In this document: positions 8,699 to 18,101 of the stretch, piece after piece
How the letters are laid out: each line of letters starts with the position of its first letter
Position numbering within the stretch: the first letter of the stretch is position 1
Assembly: GCA_947450865.1 (NCBI GenBank)
Contig: CANFWR010000007.1
Location: 1 to 41,194 of the forward strand
Direction of reading: 5' to 3'
Length of the DNA stretch: 41,194 nucleotides
Source of the DNA: Cytophagaceae bacterium
Lineage (GTDB): Bacteria; Bacteroidota; Bacteroidia; Cytophagales; Spirosomataceae
Notes under the pieces: generated by a model
The model's input: only the letters and a program-made list of their open reading frames with translations
Told to the model about the DNA's origin: nothing
Database searches by the model: none
Position numbers and translations under genes: made by a program

Positions 8699-9973
8699 TT
8701 AAGATTCGATTTCTTCGAAACTCTCTAGGTTGAACAGATCGTTCAGGACATCCACCATTTTATCCGAATCGCCACGCTTGCAAGCGGCTTTTAAGTGGAT
8801 GATGGGTTGTTTGATAATTTTTTGGACTAAACCAGCCGTAATTTTCTCTAGCTTCTCGGTCTCTTCTTTCGTCAAACCTTTCATGTGGCGGTTCATCTCC
8901 TCCTTGCGGATTTGCTCCAGCGCATTTTTCAACTTGTGGATGGTAGGCGAAACCTCCATCTCTTTAGACCAATCATTAAAGCTCACAATACTCTCTTCAA
9001 TGATCGTACGCACATCCGGAATAGAGGCTAAGCGAGTGGCCAAAGCCTCGTCCGCACGCTCTTTCAAGGTGTCAATGTTGTATAATAGTACCCCGTTAAT
9101 CTTCTCGATACCGTCTTCAATGCTCCGCGGCACTGAAAGGTCAATGAAGTATTTAAAGGATAATAATTGCAATTTCTTCACTTCTGCCTGCGTGATCATC
9201 GGGCTATCCGTGCGAACAGACGAGATAATGATGTCAGCAGCGGCGATTTCTTTCCATAAGTCAGCGATAGGAGCGACTCTGAAAAGTTCTTTTCCAGCGG
9301 CAATCTTCTCTGCTTTCTCGATCGTGCGGTTCATAATCGTGAATTCCGCAAAATCCTTTTCCTCCATATTCTTGCACACATCTAAACCGATTTCGCCTAA
9401 TCCTAGGATTAAGACTTTCGGGTTTGGAAGGGCTTGAGAAAGTTCTTCCGCTAAGGCAACGGTCGCGTATGAAACAGAGGCTGCTCCATCACGGAACGAT
9501 GTTTCTTGGGCTACACGCTTGTTAGAATAGAAGATGGTATGCATCAAACGGTGCAAATACGGACCCGCCATATTTAAATCTGCCGCTTGTTGGTAGGCTT
9601 TTTTGATTTGGTTCGGGATCTGTAAATCCCCCACTACTTTCGACTGCAAGCCGGTCGCTACTTCGAATAAATGGCGCAGAGAATCCTCTGTTTCGTCCAT
9701 TTGCTTGAAATAACCTAGGTATTCGGCGGTGTTCGTTAAGCCTTTTTCGATTAAGAAAGCCTTGATTAAGTCGGTCGAGATATCGCGATCAGACGTATAA
9801 TAGAATTCCGTGCGGTTGCAGGTAGAGACAATTAATAATTCATTTAGGCCAAAAAGATCCTTACACTTCACATAAAATCCTTTGCTCTCATCTTCGTTCA
9901 ACGCTAACATCTCGCGAATGGCGAGCGGCGCAGTACGGTGTGAAAGGCTGACGGATTTAAAAGGTAAAATCAT
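8699..9973 (-). CDS. hemA: Glutamyl-tRNA reductase
   Basis: STCNRTEFYY, LQSKVVGDLQIPNQIKKAY, LGLGEIGLDVCKNM. Likely start MILPFKSVSLSHRTAP at 9973. Confidence 0.93.
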   Translation of the reverse strand: MILPFKSVSLSHRTAPLAIREMLALNEDESKGFYVKCKDLFGLNELLIVSTCNRTEFYYTSDRDISTDLIKAFLIEKGLTNTAEYLGYFKQMDETEDSLRHLFEVATGLQSKVVGDLQIPNQIKKAYQQAADLNMAGPYLHRLMHTIFYSNKRVAQETSFRDGAASVSYATVALAEELSQALPNPKVLILGLGEIGLDVCKNMEEKDFAEFTIMNRTIEKAEKIAAGKELFRVAPIADLWKEIAAADIIISSVRTDSPMITQAEVKKLQLLSFKYFIDLSVPRSIEDGIEKINGVLLYNIDTLKERADEALATRLASIPDVRTIIEESIVSFNDWSKEMEVSPTIHKLKNALEQIRKEEMNRHMKGLTKEETEKLEKITAGLVQKIIKQPIIHLKAACKRGDSDKMVDVLNDLFNLESFEEIES

Positions 9974-10082
9974 TTCTGTCTTAAGCGTGATTATTAATTC
10001 ACAAAAGTACAATGCAAAAGTTTAAAATGTATCTGTCTTTGAAAGAAAATCGTAATTTAGAAGAAGAAAAAATAGGAAAAAG

Positions 10083-10907
10083 ATGCACTTCAAAAATAAG
10101 ACCGTTTTTATCACGGGAGGATCCCGTGGAATTGGATTAGAGATTGCGAAAAAACTAGCTTCAGAGGGCGCAAACATCGTTATTGCGGCTAAAACTTCTG
10201 AACCACATCCTAAATTGCCAGGTACGATTCACACGGCAGCAGCTGAAATTGAGGCGGCTGGCGGAAAGGCTTTGGCCTGTATGGTAGACATTCGTGACGA
10301 AAATCAGGTTTTAGCAGCGGTTAAATTAGCTGTCGAGACCTTTGGAGGCATCGATATCCTAATCAACAACGCGTCGGCCATTCAGCTTACGGGCACCTTG
10401 AGTACGGAGATGAAGAAATACGACTTGATGAATCAGGTGAATACGCGCGGAACTTATCTATGTGCACAAGCTTGTTTACCTTATTTGTTGAAATCGGATA
10501 ATCCGCACGTGTTAACACTTTCTCCTCCTTTAAATGTGGAGGCGCGCTGGTTTGAGAATCACGTGGCGTATTCTATTGCCAAATTTGGGATGTCTTTATG
10601 TACCCTCGGGATGGCGTCTGAATTTAAAGGAAAGGTGGCTTTTAATTCACTTTGGCCTAAAACCATTATTGCGACTGCTGCCATCGAATTTGCAGTTGGT
10701 AATGCGTCCATGATGCAGTTAGGACGTAAAGCTAGTATTATGGCGGATGCGGCTGCAGCCATTTTGCAGAAAGATGCGAAGACGGTCAGTGGGAATTTCT
10801 ACATCGACGAAGACGTGTTACGTGCGGAAGGGGTGACGGATTTCGCTGAGTACCGTGTGAATCCGAATACGCCAGAAAATCAATTATTGCCTGATTTTTT
10901 CATTTAA
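10083..10907 (+). CDS. SDR family NAD(P)-dependent oxidoreductase
   Basis: TGGSRGIGLEIA glycine motif, LINNASAI, YSIAKFGM (YxxxK). Confidence 0.9.
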   Translation: MHFKNKTVFITGGSRGIGLEIAKKLASEGANIVIAAKTSEPHPKLPGTIHTAAAEIEAAGGKALACMVDIRDENQVLAAVKLAVETFGGIDILINNASAIQLTGTLSTEMKKYDLMNQVNTRGTYLCAQACLPYLLKSDNPHVLTLSPPLNVEARWFENHVAYSIAKFGMSLCTLGMASEFKGKVAFNSLWPKTIIATAAIEFAVGNASMMQLGRKASIMADAAAAILQKDAKTVSGNFYIDEDVLRAEGVTDFAEYRVNPNTPENQLLPDFFI

Positions 10908-11863
10908 TGTTAGAAAATTATACCCCGCCACTTTGGTTACCGGACGGGCATACACAAAGTATTTATCCTTCGGTTTTTCGAAAAGTGACTCTTTCGGAAA
11001 CGCCACGGCGCGAACGGGTGACGACTCCGGATCAGGATTTCTTGGATATCGACTGGTATGGTGTTCCGCTTTCTGAGAGACCCCTATTAATTGTGTCCCA
11101 TGGTTTAGAGGGATCAAGTGATCGCCAATACGTGACAGGTTTAATTCACAAGATGAAAGGGATGAACGCGCTGGCTTGGAATTACCGCAGTTGTTCAGGG
11201 GAGCCCAATAAGAATCTACGTTTTTACCACAGTGGGGCGACGGATGATTTGGACTTCATTATTAAGTTAGCGATTGAACGCGGGGCAAAAGATATCTATC
11301 TCGCTGGATTTAGTCTAGGGGGCAACTTAACCTTAAAATGGTTAGGCGAACAGGGCAAAAATCCTCCTGAAATGATTCGAAAAGCTGTCGCATTTTCCGT
11401 ACCTTTACACCTTTCATCGAGTAGCAAGAAGTTAGCTAAGCGGGAAAACAGCCTCTACACTCATCGATTTCTACGAACTCTCATTAAAAAAGTCAAGGAA
11501 AAGTCCGCGCGCTATCCTCAGGATATTACCGCAGAGATGATTGATTCAGTGAAGAGTTTAGTGGATTTTGACGATGTGATCACAGGGCCTTTACACGGGT
11601 TTAAAGACGGGGAAGACTATTACGAAAAGAGTAGCTCCTTGTATTTTTTGGATCAGATTAACGTACCCACTTTAATCGTGAATGCAAAAAATGACCCTTT
11701 TTTATCGGCGGAATGTATTCCGGAATCTTTTGTGAAAACTTTGGACTTTGTCCAATTAGACGCACAGGAAAAAGGCGGGCATTGTGGATTTTATCCGAAG
11801 AATTACCAGGGTTATACTTGGTCGGAAAATCGCGCCGAACATTGGTTTAAGAAAAGCGTTTAG
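10907..11863 (+). CDS. YheT-family alpha/beta hydrolase
   Basis: LPDGHTQSIYPSVFR, SHGLEGSSDRQYVTGL, NYRSCSGEPN, AGFSLGGNLTLKWLGE. Confidence 0.88.
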   Translation: MLENYTPPLWLPDGHTQSIYPSVFRKVTLSETPRRERVTTPDQDFLDIDWYGVPLSERPLLIVSHGLEGSSDRQYVTGLIHKMKGMNALAWNYRSCSGEPNKNLRFYHSGATDDLDFIIKLAIERGAKDIYLAGFSLGGNLTLKWLGEQGKNPPEMIRKAVAFSVPLHLSSSSKKLAKRENSLYTHRFLRTLIKKVKEKSARYPQDITAEMIDSVKSLVDFDDVITGPLHGFKDGEDYYEKSSSLYFLDQINVPTLIVNAKNDPFLSAECIPESFVKTLDFVQLDAQEKGGHCGFYPKNYQGYTWSENRAEHWFKKSV

Positions 11864-11874
11864 AAAAATATACT

Positions 11875-13785
11875 ATGCCTACAGCTCAAGCAGAACCTTT
11901 AAAAATTGTCATTGATTTCGATAGCACATTCACGAAAGTGGAAGGGCTCGATGAATTAGCGAGAATCGCGCTTCAAGGAAATCCGAAGCAAGCAGAGATC
12001 GTGGGAAAGATCAAGGATATCACCGACCAAGGGATGGTAGGGGCCTATTCTTTCGCCGATTCTTTACGTGACCGTGTCGCTTTATTGCCGGCAAATCGCT
12101 CGCACGTGGATCAATTGGTCGTCTTTTTAAAAGGTAAAATCTCGGAGTCATTTAAGCGCAACAAGGATTTTCTAGAAGAAAACGCCGCACAAATCTTAAT
12201 CGTTTCCTCTGGTTTCAAAGACTTTATTGTTCCCGTAGTGAACGAGATGGGTATCCCAGCGGAAAACGTATATGCGAATACTTTCACATACGATGCGGAA
12301 GGCAATATTACCGGTTATGATGCGGACAATTTATTGTCTCAAGACAAAGGAAAGGTTCGTTTACTGCAATCGCTTCAATTAGAAGGGGAGGTTTATGTGA
12401 TCGGTGATGGTATCACGGATTACGAATTACGCGAGTCTGGATTAGCGAATAAGTTCTTTGCTTTCACGGAGAACGTGTCGCGCAAGGCGGTGACGGATAA
12501 AGCTGATTTTATTGTTCCCTCTTTAGACGAATTTTTATACATCAATGGTTTAAGCCGTGCGCAATCGTATCCTAAATCACGTATCAAAGTTCTTTTATTA
12601 GAAAACGTGCACCCAGGTGCCGTTCAGGCATTCAAGAAAGAAGGTTTCCAAGTGGAACTTTTGAAAGGTGCTTTGGATGAGGAGGAGTTGATCGAAAAGA
12701 TCAAGGATGTGTCTATCATCGGTTTGCGTTCGAAAACGAATTTGACGAAAAAAGTTTTGGAACACCCGAATGCCTCTCGCTTGATGTGTGTAGGTGCTTT
12801 CTGTATCGGTACAAACCAAATCGATTTAGTAGAATGTGAGAAGCGTGGAATCGCGGTGTTTAATGCGCCGTATTCTAATACGCGTTCGGTAGTGGAATTG
12901 TCTATCGGTTTGATGGTGATGTTGACACGTAATATCTTCGAGAAATCGACGAAAATGCACGCGGGTGTTTGGGATAAATCAGCGACGAATTCGTACGAGA
13001 TTAGAGGTAAGAAAATTGGTTTAGTGGGTTATGGAAGTATCGGTACGCAGATTTCCGTGATTGCGGAGGCGCTGGGTATGGAAGTGTATTTCTATGACTC
13101 TGTAGATAAATTAGCTTTAGGCAATGCCAAAAAATGCAGCAGCCTGAAAGAGTTATTGTCGCAAGTGGATTTTGTGAGTTTGCACGTGGATGGTCGTAAG
13201 TCGAACACGAACATCATCGGTAAGGAGCAATTCTCTTGGATGAAAGACAATGTCATCTTCTTGAACTTGTCACGTGGCCACGTGGTCGAAATTCCGGCTT
13301 TAGTGGAGGCGATCAAGACGGGTAAAGTGTGGGGAGCGGCGATTGACGTATTCCCGTATGAGCCGAAGACGAATGATGAAGAGTTTTTGAACGAATTGCG
13401 CGGATTACCTAACGTGATTTTGACGCCGCACATCGGTGGTAGCACGGAGGAGGCGCAGCAAAATATTGGCGAATTCGTGCCAGCGAAGTTGTTGCAATTT
13501 ATGAACAACGGTAGTACGTATGGTTCGGTGAATTTCCCAGAATTGCAATTGCCTCCATTAGAGGATGCGCACCGATTGTTGCATATTCACCACAATGTGC
13601 CGGGGATTTTGGCCCAAATCAACCAAATCTTCGCGAAATACCACGTAAACATCATCGGTCAATACTTAAAGACGACGGAGAATACGGGTTATGTGATTAC
13701 GGATGTGGCCAAAGAATACTCGGATGAGATCGTCAGTGAATTAAGACTGATCGATAACACCATTAAGTTTAGAATGTTATATTAA
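11875..13785 (+). CDS. Fused HAD-IB phosphoserine phosphatase-like domain + D-3-phosphoglycerate dehydrogenase with C-terminal ACT domain
   Basis: N-terminal HAD motifs DFDST, SSGF, GDGITDYE. C-terminal GLVGYGSIGTQ, NLSRGHVVEIPAL, AAIDVFPYEP, TPHIGGSTEEAQ and ACT-like NVPGILAQINQIFAKYHVNI. Confidence 0.9.
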   Translation: MPTAQAEPLKIVIDFDSTFTKVEGLDELARIALQGNPKQAEIVGKIKDITDQGMVGAYSFADSLRDRVALLPANRSHVDQLVVFLKGKISESFKRNKDFLEENAAQILIVSSGFKDFIVPVVNEMGIPAENVYANTFTYDAEGNITGYDADNLLSQDKGKVRLLQSLQLEGEVYVIGDGITDYELRESGLANKFFAFTENVSRKAVTDKADFIVPSLDEFLYINGLSRAQSYPKSRIKVLLLENVHPGAVQAFKKEGFQVELLKGALDEEELIEKIKDVSIIGLRSKTNLTKKVLEHPNASRLMCVGAFCIGTNQIDLVECEKRGIAVFNAPYSNTRSVVELSIGLMVMLTRNIFEKSTKMHAGVWDKSATNSYEIRGKKIGLVGYGSIGTQISVIAEALGMEVYFYDSVDKLALGNAKKCSSLKELLSQVDFVSLHVDGRKSNTNIIGKEQFSWMKDNVIFLNLSRGHVVEIPALVEAIKTGKVWGAAIDVFPYEPKTNDEEFLNELRGLPNVILTPHIGGSTEEAQQNIGEFVPAKLLQFMNNGSTYGSVNFPELQLPPLEDAHRLLHIHHNVPGILAQINQIFAKYHVNIIGQYLKTTENTGYVITDVAKEYSDEIVSELRLIDNTIKFRMLY

Positions 13786-13786
13786 T

Positions 13787-14863
13787 ATGAGCACCTTTTT
13801 TACCCCCGGCCCTGCGGCCTTATTTCCTACGGTTCAGTCCCATTACATGGAGGCTTTTCGTTTAAACCTCGGTTCGATTTCCCATCGTTCCGCAGCTTTC
13901 CGTAAGATCTACCAGCACGCAGACGAGCAATTGCGCGAATTATTCGCCTTGCCTAAGAGCCACGCGGTCCTATTTACGGGATCTGCGACGGAGGTATGGG
14001 AGCGTATCATTATGAATACGGTTGAACACGAGAGTTTTCACCTGGTGAACGGTTCGTTTTCGAAGAAGTTTTTTGATTTCGCGAAGGACTTGCACAAGTA
14101 TGCGAATTCGATGCACAAGCCTTTTGGCGAGGGTTTCGATGCTTCAGAAGTGGAAGTACCGGAATATGCGGAATTGATTTGCTGTACAGCGAACGAGACG
14201 AGTTCGGGTGTTCAGATGAAGGCTTCGGAGATCCATAAGATCAAGAAGGCGAACAAGGACAAGTTTGTGGCGGTGGATATGGTTTCCTCTGCGCCTTACC
14301 CGAATCTTGATTTTGGTTTAGTAGACTCAGCCTTTTTTAGTGTCCAAAAATCGTTCGGAATGCCTGCTGGTCTAGGTGTTTGGTTTGCGAATGAGGCGAT
14401 GCTAGAGAAGTCAGAGCGTATGAAAAAACACGAGGGAATTGTGGGGACGTATCACTCCTTGCCAAGCCTTTGGGAAAATTACAAGAATTTTGAAACGCCA
14501 GAAACACCTAATGTGATGGCGATTTATGTATTAGGCAAAGTGGCGGAGGATTTTAACCGAATTGGGGTGGAGAATATCCGCAAGGAGACGGATAAAAAAG
14601 CGAAGGCTTTGTATGATTTTGCGAAGAAATCGGATAACTTCGAAATATTCGTGGAGAATGAAAATCACCGTTCAGCGACTGTTGTGGTATTAAACTGCAA
14701 GGAGGGATCGTCTAAAGTGATCAATACGATTAAAGAGAGAAGCGATATGATTATTGGGGCTGGATATGGTAAATTGAAAGAAACCCAAATCCGCATCGCG
14801 AATTTCCCTGCAGTAAATATGGACCAAGTTCAGGCTTTAATAACTGAATTAGGTTCGCTTTAA
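13787..14863 (+). CDS. Class V aminotransferase, probable phosphoserine aminotransferase
   Basis: FTPGPAALFP start, ISHRSAAFRKIY, VDMVSSAPY, FFSVQKSFGMPAGLGVW (PLP lysine). Directly follows the SerB-SerA fusion. Confidence 0.82.
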   Translation: MSTFFTPGPAALFPTVQSHYMEAFRLNLGSISHRSAAFRKIYQHADEQLRELFALPKSHAVLFTGSATEVWERIIMNTVEHESFHLVNGSFSKKFFDFAKDLHKYANSMHKPFGEGFDASEVEVPEYAELICCTANETSSGVQMKASEIHKIKKANKDKFVAVDMVSSAPYPNLDFGLVDSAFFSVQKSFGMPAGLGVWFANEAMLEKSERMKKHEGIVGTYHSLPSLWENYKNFETPETPNVMAIYVLGKVAEDFNRIGVENIRKETDKKAKALYDFAKKSDNFEIFVENENHRSATVVVLNCKEGSSKVINTIKERSDMIIGAGYGKLKETQIRIANFPAVNMDQVQALITELGSL

Positions 14864-14878
14864 TATAAACCTAGGACT

Positions 14879-15874
14879 ATGAAAAATGGAGCACCCATTC
14901 GGTGGGGTATATTGGCATGCGGCGGTATAGCCCGCAAATTTGCAGACGATTTAGCCTTCGTCAAAAACGGTTATTTAGCTGCCGTTTCTTCTAGAGATAT
15001 TTCCCGTGCGCAAGAATTTGCGTCCCATTATGGACCCGATGTAAAATGCTTTGGGTCATATGAAGCGATGCTTTCGAGCGGCGAAATCGATGTGGTTTAC
15101 ATTGCTTCTCCGCACGGATTGCACCACGAACACACGCTTTTGTGTTTGAATGTGGGACTTCCGGTCTTATGTGAGAAAGCCTTTGCCATCAATTCGAAAC
15201 AAGTCGCTGAAATGATTCAAACGGCGCGTGATAAGCAGATCTTCTTAATGGAGGCTTTATGGACGCGTTTCCATCCTTCTATCGTGAAATTGCAGGAGAT
15301 TCTAGCTTCGGGTGTGATCGGAGATATCGTACATCTAGCGGCAGACTTCGGTTTTCACGCAGAATACAATCCGGAGGCCCGTTGGTTTAATCCTTCTTTG
15401 ACCGGTGGATCCTTATTAGACATCGGGGTTTACCCTTTATTTATCTCCAAATTCGTTCTCGGCAATCCTTTAGAAATGAAGGCGACTGGCGTAATGGCGC
15501 CCACTGGAGTGGATATGAATACGTCGATTGCCTTGAAATATAGTTCAGGAGCGACGGCAACTTTATTCTCAACCTTCGCTACGAAGACCGACACGACCTG
15601 TGAAATTCACGGAACGAAAGGTAAGATCCATATGCATTCGCGTTTTCACGAGACGAAAGGTATCACCGTAGCCATCCACGAAACAGAGCAAGAGACGTTC
15701 TACGAAACGGAGCGCTTAGGCTGGGGTTATAGTTATGAAGCGGAGGCAGTTCAAGCGGATTTACGTGCGGGTCGCACAGAAAATGCCTTGATGACGCACG
15801 CTTTCAGTACAGAATTAATGGCTCTATTAGATGAAATTCGTTCTCAAATCGGTTTAAAATATCCAAATGAATAA
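14879..15874 (+). CDS. Gfo/Idh/MocA family oxidoreductase
   Basis: WGILACGGIARKFADDL, DVVYIASPHGLHHEH, PVLCEKAFAIN. Confidence 0.92.
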   Translation: MKNGAPIRWGILACGGIARKFADDLAFVKNGYLAAVSSRDISRAQEFASHYGPDVKCFGSYEAMLSSGEIDVVYIASPHGLHHEHTLLCLNVGLPVLCEKAFAINSKQVAEMIQTARDKQIFLMEALWTRFHPSIVKLQEILASGVIGDIVHLAADFGFHAEYNPEARWFNPSLTGGSLLDIGVYPLFISKFVLGNPLEMKATGVMAPTGVDMNTSIALKYSSGATATLFSTFATKTDTTCEIHGTKGKIHMHSRFHETKGITVAIHETEQETFYETERLGWGYSYEAEAVQADLRAGRTENALMTHAFSTELMALLDEIRSQIGLKYPNE

Positions 15875-16523
15875 GATCCTCCTTTTCCTGTTTTTGTCTT
15901 TCGGCGTTTTCGCACAGAAATCGCTAGACCGTTTTGAAAAAGAAATTCTAGCCTATGAAAAGCAGGATTCTATCGCGATGCCGGCGAAAGGGATGAAATT
16001 ATTTATCGGTTCTTCGAGTTTCCGTTTGTGGAAAAACTTCGATGCGGATATGAAAGGGGTGAATGCGTTTAACCGTGGTTTTGGTGGTAGTACCTTGATA
16101 GAAGCTTTGCATTATTTCGATCGCATGGTTGCGAAATACCAGCCTTCTTGGGTATTCATGTATGAGGGCGATAACGATTTAACTTCAGGGACAAGTCCGG
16201 AAGTGATCGCATCACAATTTGAAGAATTTTCAGCTCGTTTAGCGAAGCAAGTTCCTGGCGCAAAATTAGTGTTCGTCTCTGCGCGTCCGAGTTTAGCTCG
16301 GGAGGCTAACAAAGCCAAACAACAAGACTTGAATCAACGCATTGTGGCGATTGCTGCGAAGAAAAAGGGGCATTATGTAATCGATATGCACTCACCTTTT
16401 TATAACGCGGATGGGACCTTGATGCAAGATATTTTCGTGGCAGATCGTTTGCACCTGAATGAAAAGGGCTACGTCATCTTTGCGAAACAAATTCAAAATT
16501 TCATTCAAAAGTATGCCAAATAG
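15867..16523 (+). CDS. SGNH/GDSL hydrolase family protein, secreted
   Basis: Signal peptide; FIGSSSFRLW, NRGFGGS, GDNDL, DRLHLNEKGY. 8-bp overlap with the preceding gene. Confidence 0.85.
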   Translation: MNKILLFLFLSFGVFAQKSLDRFEKEILAYEKQDSIAMPAKGMKLFIGSSSFRLWKNFDADMKGVNAFNRGFGGSTLIEALHYFDRMVAKYQPSWVFMYEGDNDLTSGTSPEVIASQFEEFSARLAKQVPGAKLVFVSARPSLAREANKAKQQDLNQRIVAIAAKKKGHYVIDMHSPFYNADGTLMQDIFVADRLHLNEKGYVIFAKQIQNFIQKYAK

Positions 16524-17259
16524 GGACGTATTAAAGGGTGATTGGTTGCCGAATATTTCGGTGGACTGCGTTATTTTTGGATTTCAAGAGAATCAATTAA
16601 AGGTGCTTTTATTGAAGTTCAGAAACAGCGAAGTTTGGTCATTGCCGGGTGGATTTATTGGGCGTGAAGAAGATGCTGATGATGCTGCGAAACGCGTATT
16701 ATGGCAGCGTACTGGCTTAGAAGATATCTATTTACAGCAGTTTCATACTTTTGGCGATCTGAAAAGAAACATAGGTGCCATCGAAAAGCACGAAGAGATT
16801 AACCTCGCGATGGGGCGTTCATTGGAGGATATGAAATGGTTGTCGCACCGGTATATTACCCTAGGTTACTACGCCTTAGTGGAATATTCGAAAGTGAAAG
16901 TAACCTTGAATGACGTGTCGGATGATTCCGCTTGGATGGATGTCGATCAGATTCCGTCTTTATTTTTAGATCACAATGTCATCGTTAAGACGGGGCTAGC
17001 TCATTTGCGCGCGTCCATTGATACGAAGTTAGCAGCCTTTAATTTATTGCCGGAGACCTTTACTATGTCCGAATTGCAGCAAGTGTATGAGACAATTCTT
17101 GGGAAAGAATTAGTGCGTACTAATTTCCAGCGTAAGATGTTAAGCTTGGATATTCTAGAGCGTATTGAAAAGAAATATACGGGAGGCGCGCACAAGGCAC
17201 CTTATTTATACCGTTTGGACAAGAAAAAAGCGGAGGCTTTTTTATCCTCCGCTTCTTAA
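16513..17259 (+). CDS. NrtR-like NUDIX-domain protein with C-terminal winged helix
   Basis: VWSLPGGFIGREEDADDAAKRVLWQRTGL (degenerate Nudix box) followed by a winged-helix-like C-terminus. Likely start MPNRDVLKGDW at 16513. Confidence 0.82.
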   Translation: MPNRDVLKGDWLPNISVDCVIFGFQENQLKVLLLKFRNSEVWSLPGGFIGREEDADDAAKRVLWQRTGLEDIYLQQFHTFGDLKRNIGAIEKHEEINLAMGRSLEDMKWLSHRYITLGYYALVEYSKVKVTLNDVSDDSAWMDVDQIPSLFLDHNVIVKTGLAHLRASIDTKLAAFNLLPETFTMSELQQVYETILGKELVRTNFQRKMLSLDILERIEKKYTGGAHKAPYLYRLDKKKAEAFLSSAS

Positions 17260-17265
17260 TATTAA

Positions 17266-17982
17266 TTAGCCCATGTTGTGGTAGACGTTCTGCACATCGT
17301 CGTCTTCCTCCAGACGTTCGATGAGTTTTTCCACATCCGCTATTTGTTCCTCTGTTAGTTCTTTTGTTTCATCTGGGATGCGTTCGAAATCAGCTCCCAT
17401 TAATTCAAATCCTTTTTCTTCTAAGAATTTTTGGATCGCTCCAAAAGCAGTAAACTCCCCATAAATATTGATTTGGTTTGTTTCCTCATCTAAGAATACT
17501 TCGTCACCACCTAAGTCAATTAAGTCAAATTCTAATTCTTCTAAATCGATTTCCGGTTTAGCCGCGATTTTAAAAACGGATTTACGGGTGAAGATGAAAT
17601 CCAACATCCCAGTCGTTCCTAAGCTACCACCACATTTCGTGAAAGAAGAGCGGATGTTCGCTACCGTACGGTTGATATTATCAGTTGTTGTTTCTACCAG
17701 GATGGCGATACCATGTTGTGCATATCCTTCGTATACAATCTCTTTGTAATCCTCTTGGTCTTTCGAAGTCGCGCGTTTGATCGCACGTTCTACGTTTTCC
17801 TTCGGCATATTCACTGCCTTCGCGTTTTGGATGATGGCACGTAAACGGGAATTAGACGACGGATCGCCACCACCTGCTTTGACTGCAATCACAATATCCT
17901 TACCGATTTTGGTAAAGGTTTTGGCCATTTGACCCCAACGTTTGAATTTTCTCGCTTTTCTAAATTCGAAGGCTCTTCCCAT
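17266..17982 (-). CDS. YebC/PmpR family DNA-binding regulatory protein
   Basis: MGRAFEFRKARKFKRWGQMAKTFTKIGKDI, NMPKENVERAIKRA, YEGYAQHGIAILVET. TATTTTTG -7-like element at 18009-18002 minus. Confidence 0.93.
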   Translation of the reverse strand: MGRAFEFRKARKFKRWGQMAKTFTKIGKDIVIAVKAGGGDPSSNSRLRAIIQNAKAVNMPKENVERAIKRATSKDQEDYKEIVYEGYAQHGIAILVETTTDNINRTVANIRSSFTKCGGSLGTTGMLDFIFTRKSVFKIAAKPEIDLEELEFDLIDLGGDEVFLDEETNQINIYGEFTAFGAIQKFLEEKGFELMGADFERIPDETKELTEEQIADVEKLIERLEEDDDVQNVYHNMG

Positions 17983-18101
17983 AGTTCATTAATTTGAATT
18001 GCAAAAATAAAACAAGCTGATGGAATTCCGCTATCCGACCTAAAAAAAATCCCCCCATAGAACCGCCTTTCTAGCTAAGGAAATTTGGCTAAATTGCAGA
18101 A

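Noticed and set aside
8730-9437. 235-aa plus-strand ORF opposite hemA
   Set aside because: Antisense to a clear glutamyl-tRNA reductase; low-complexity Ser/Ile-rich translation with no recognisable motif. Shadow ORF.
13092-13508. 138-aa minus-strand ORF inside the SerB-SerA fusion gene
   Set aside because: Antisense to conserved dehydrogenase motifs; shadow ORF.
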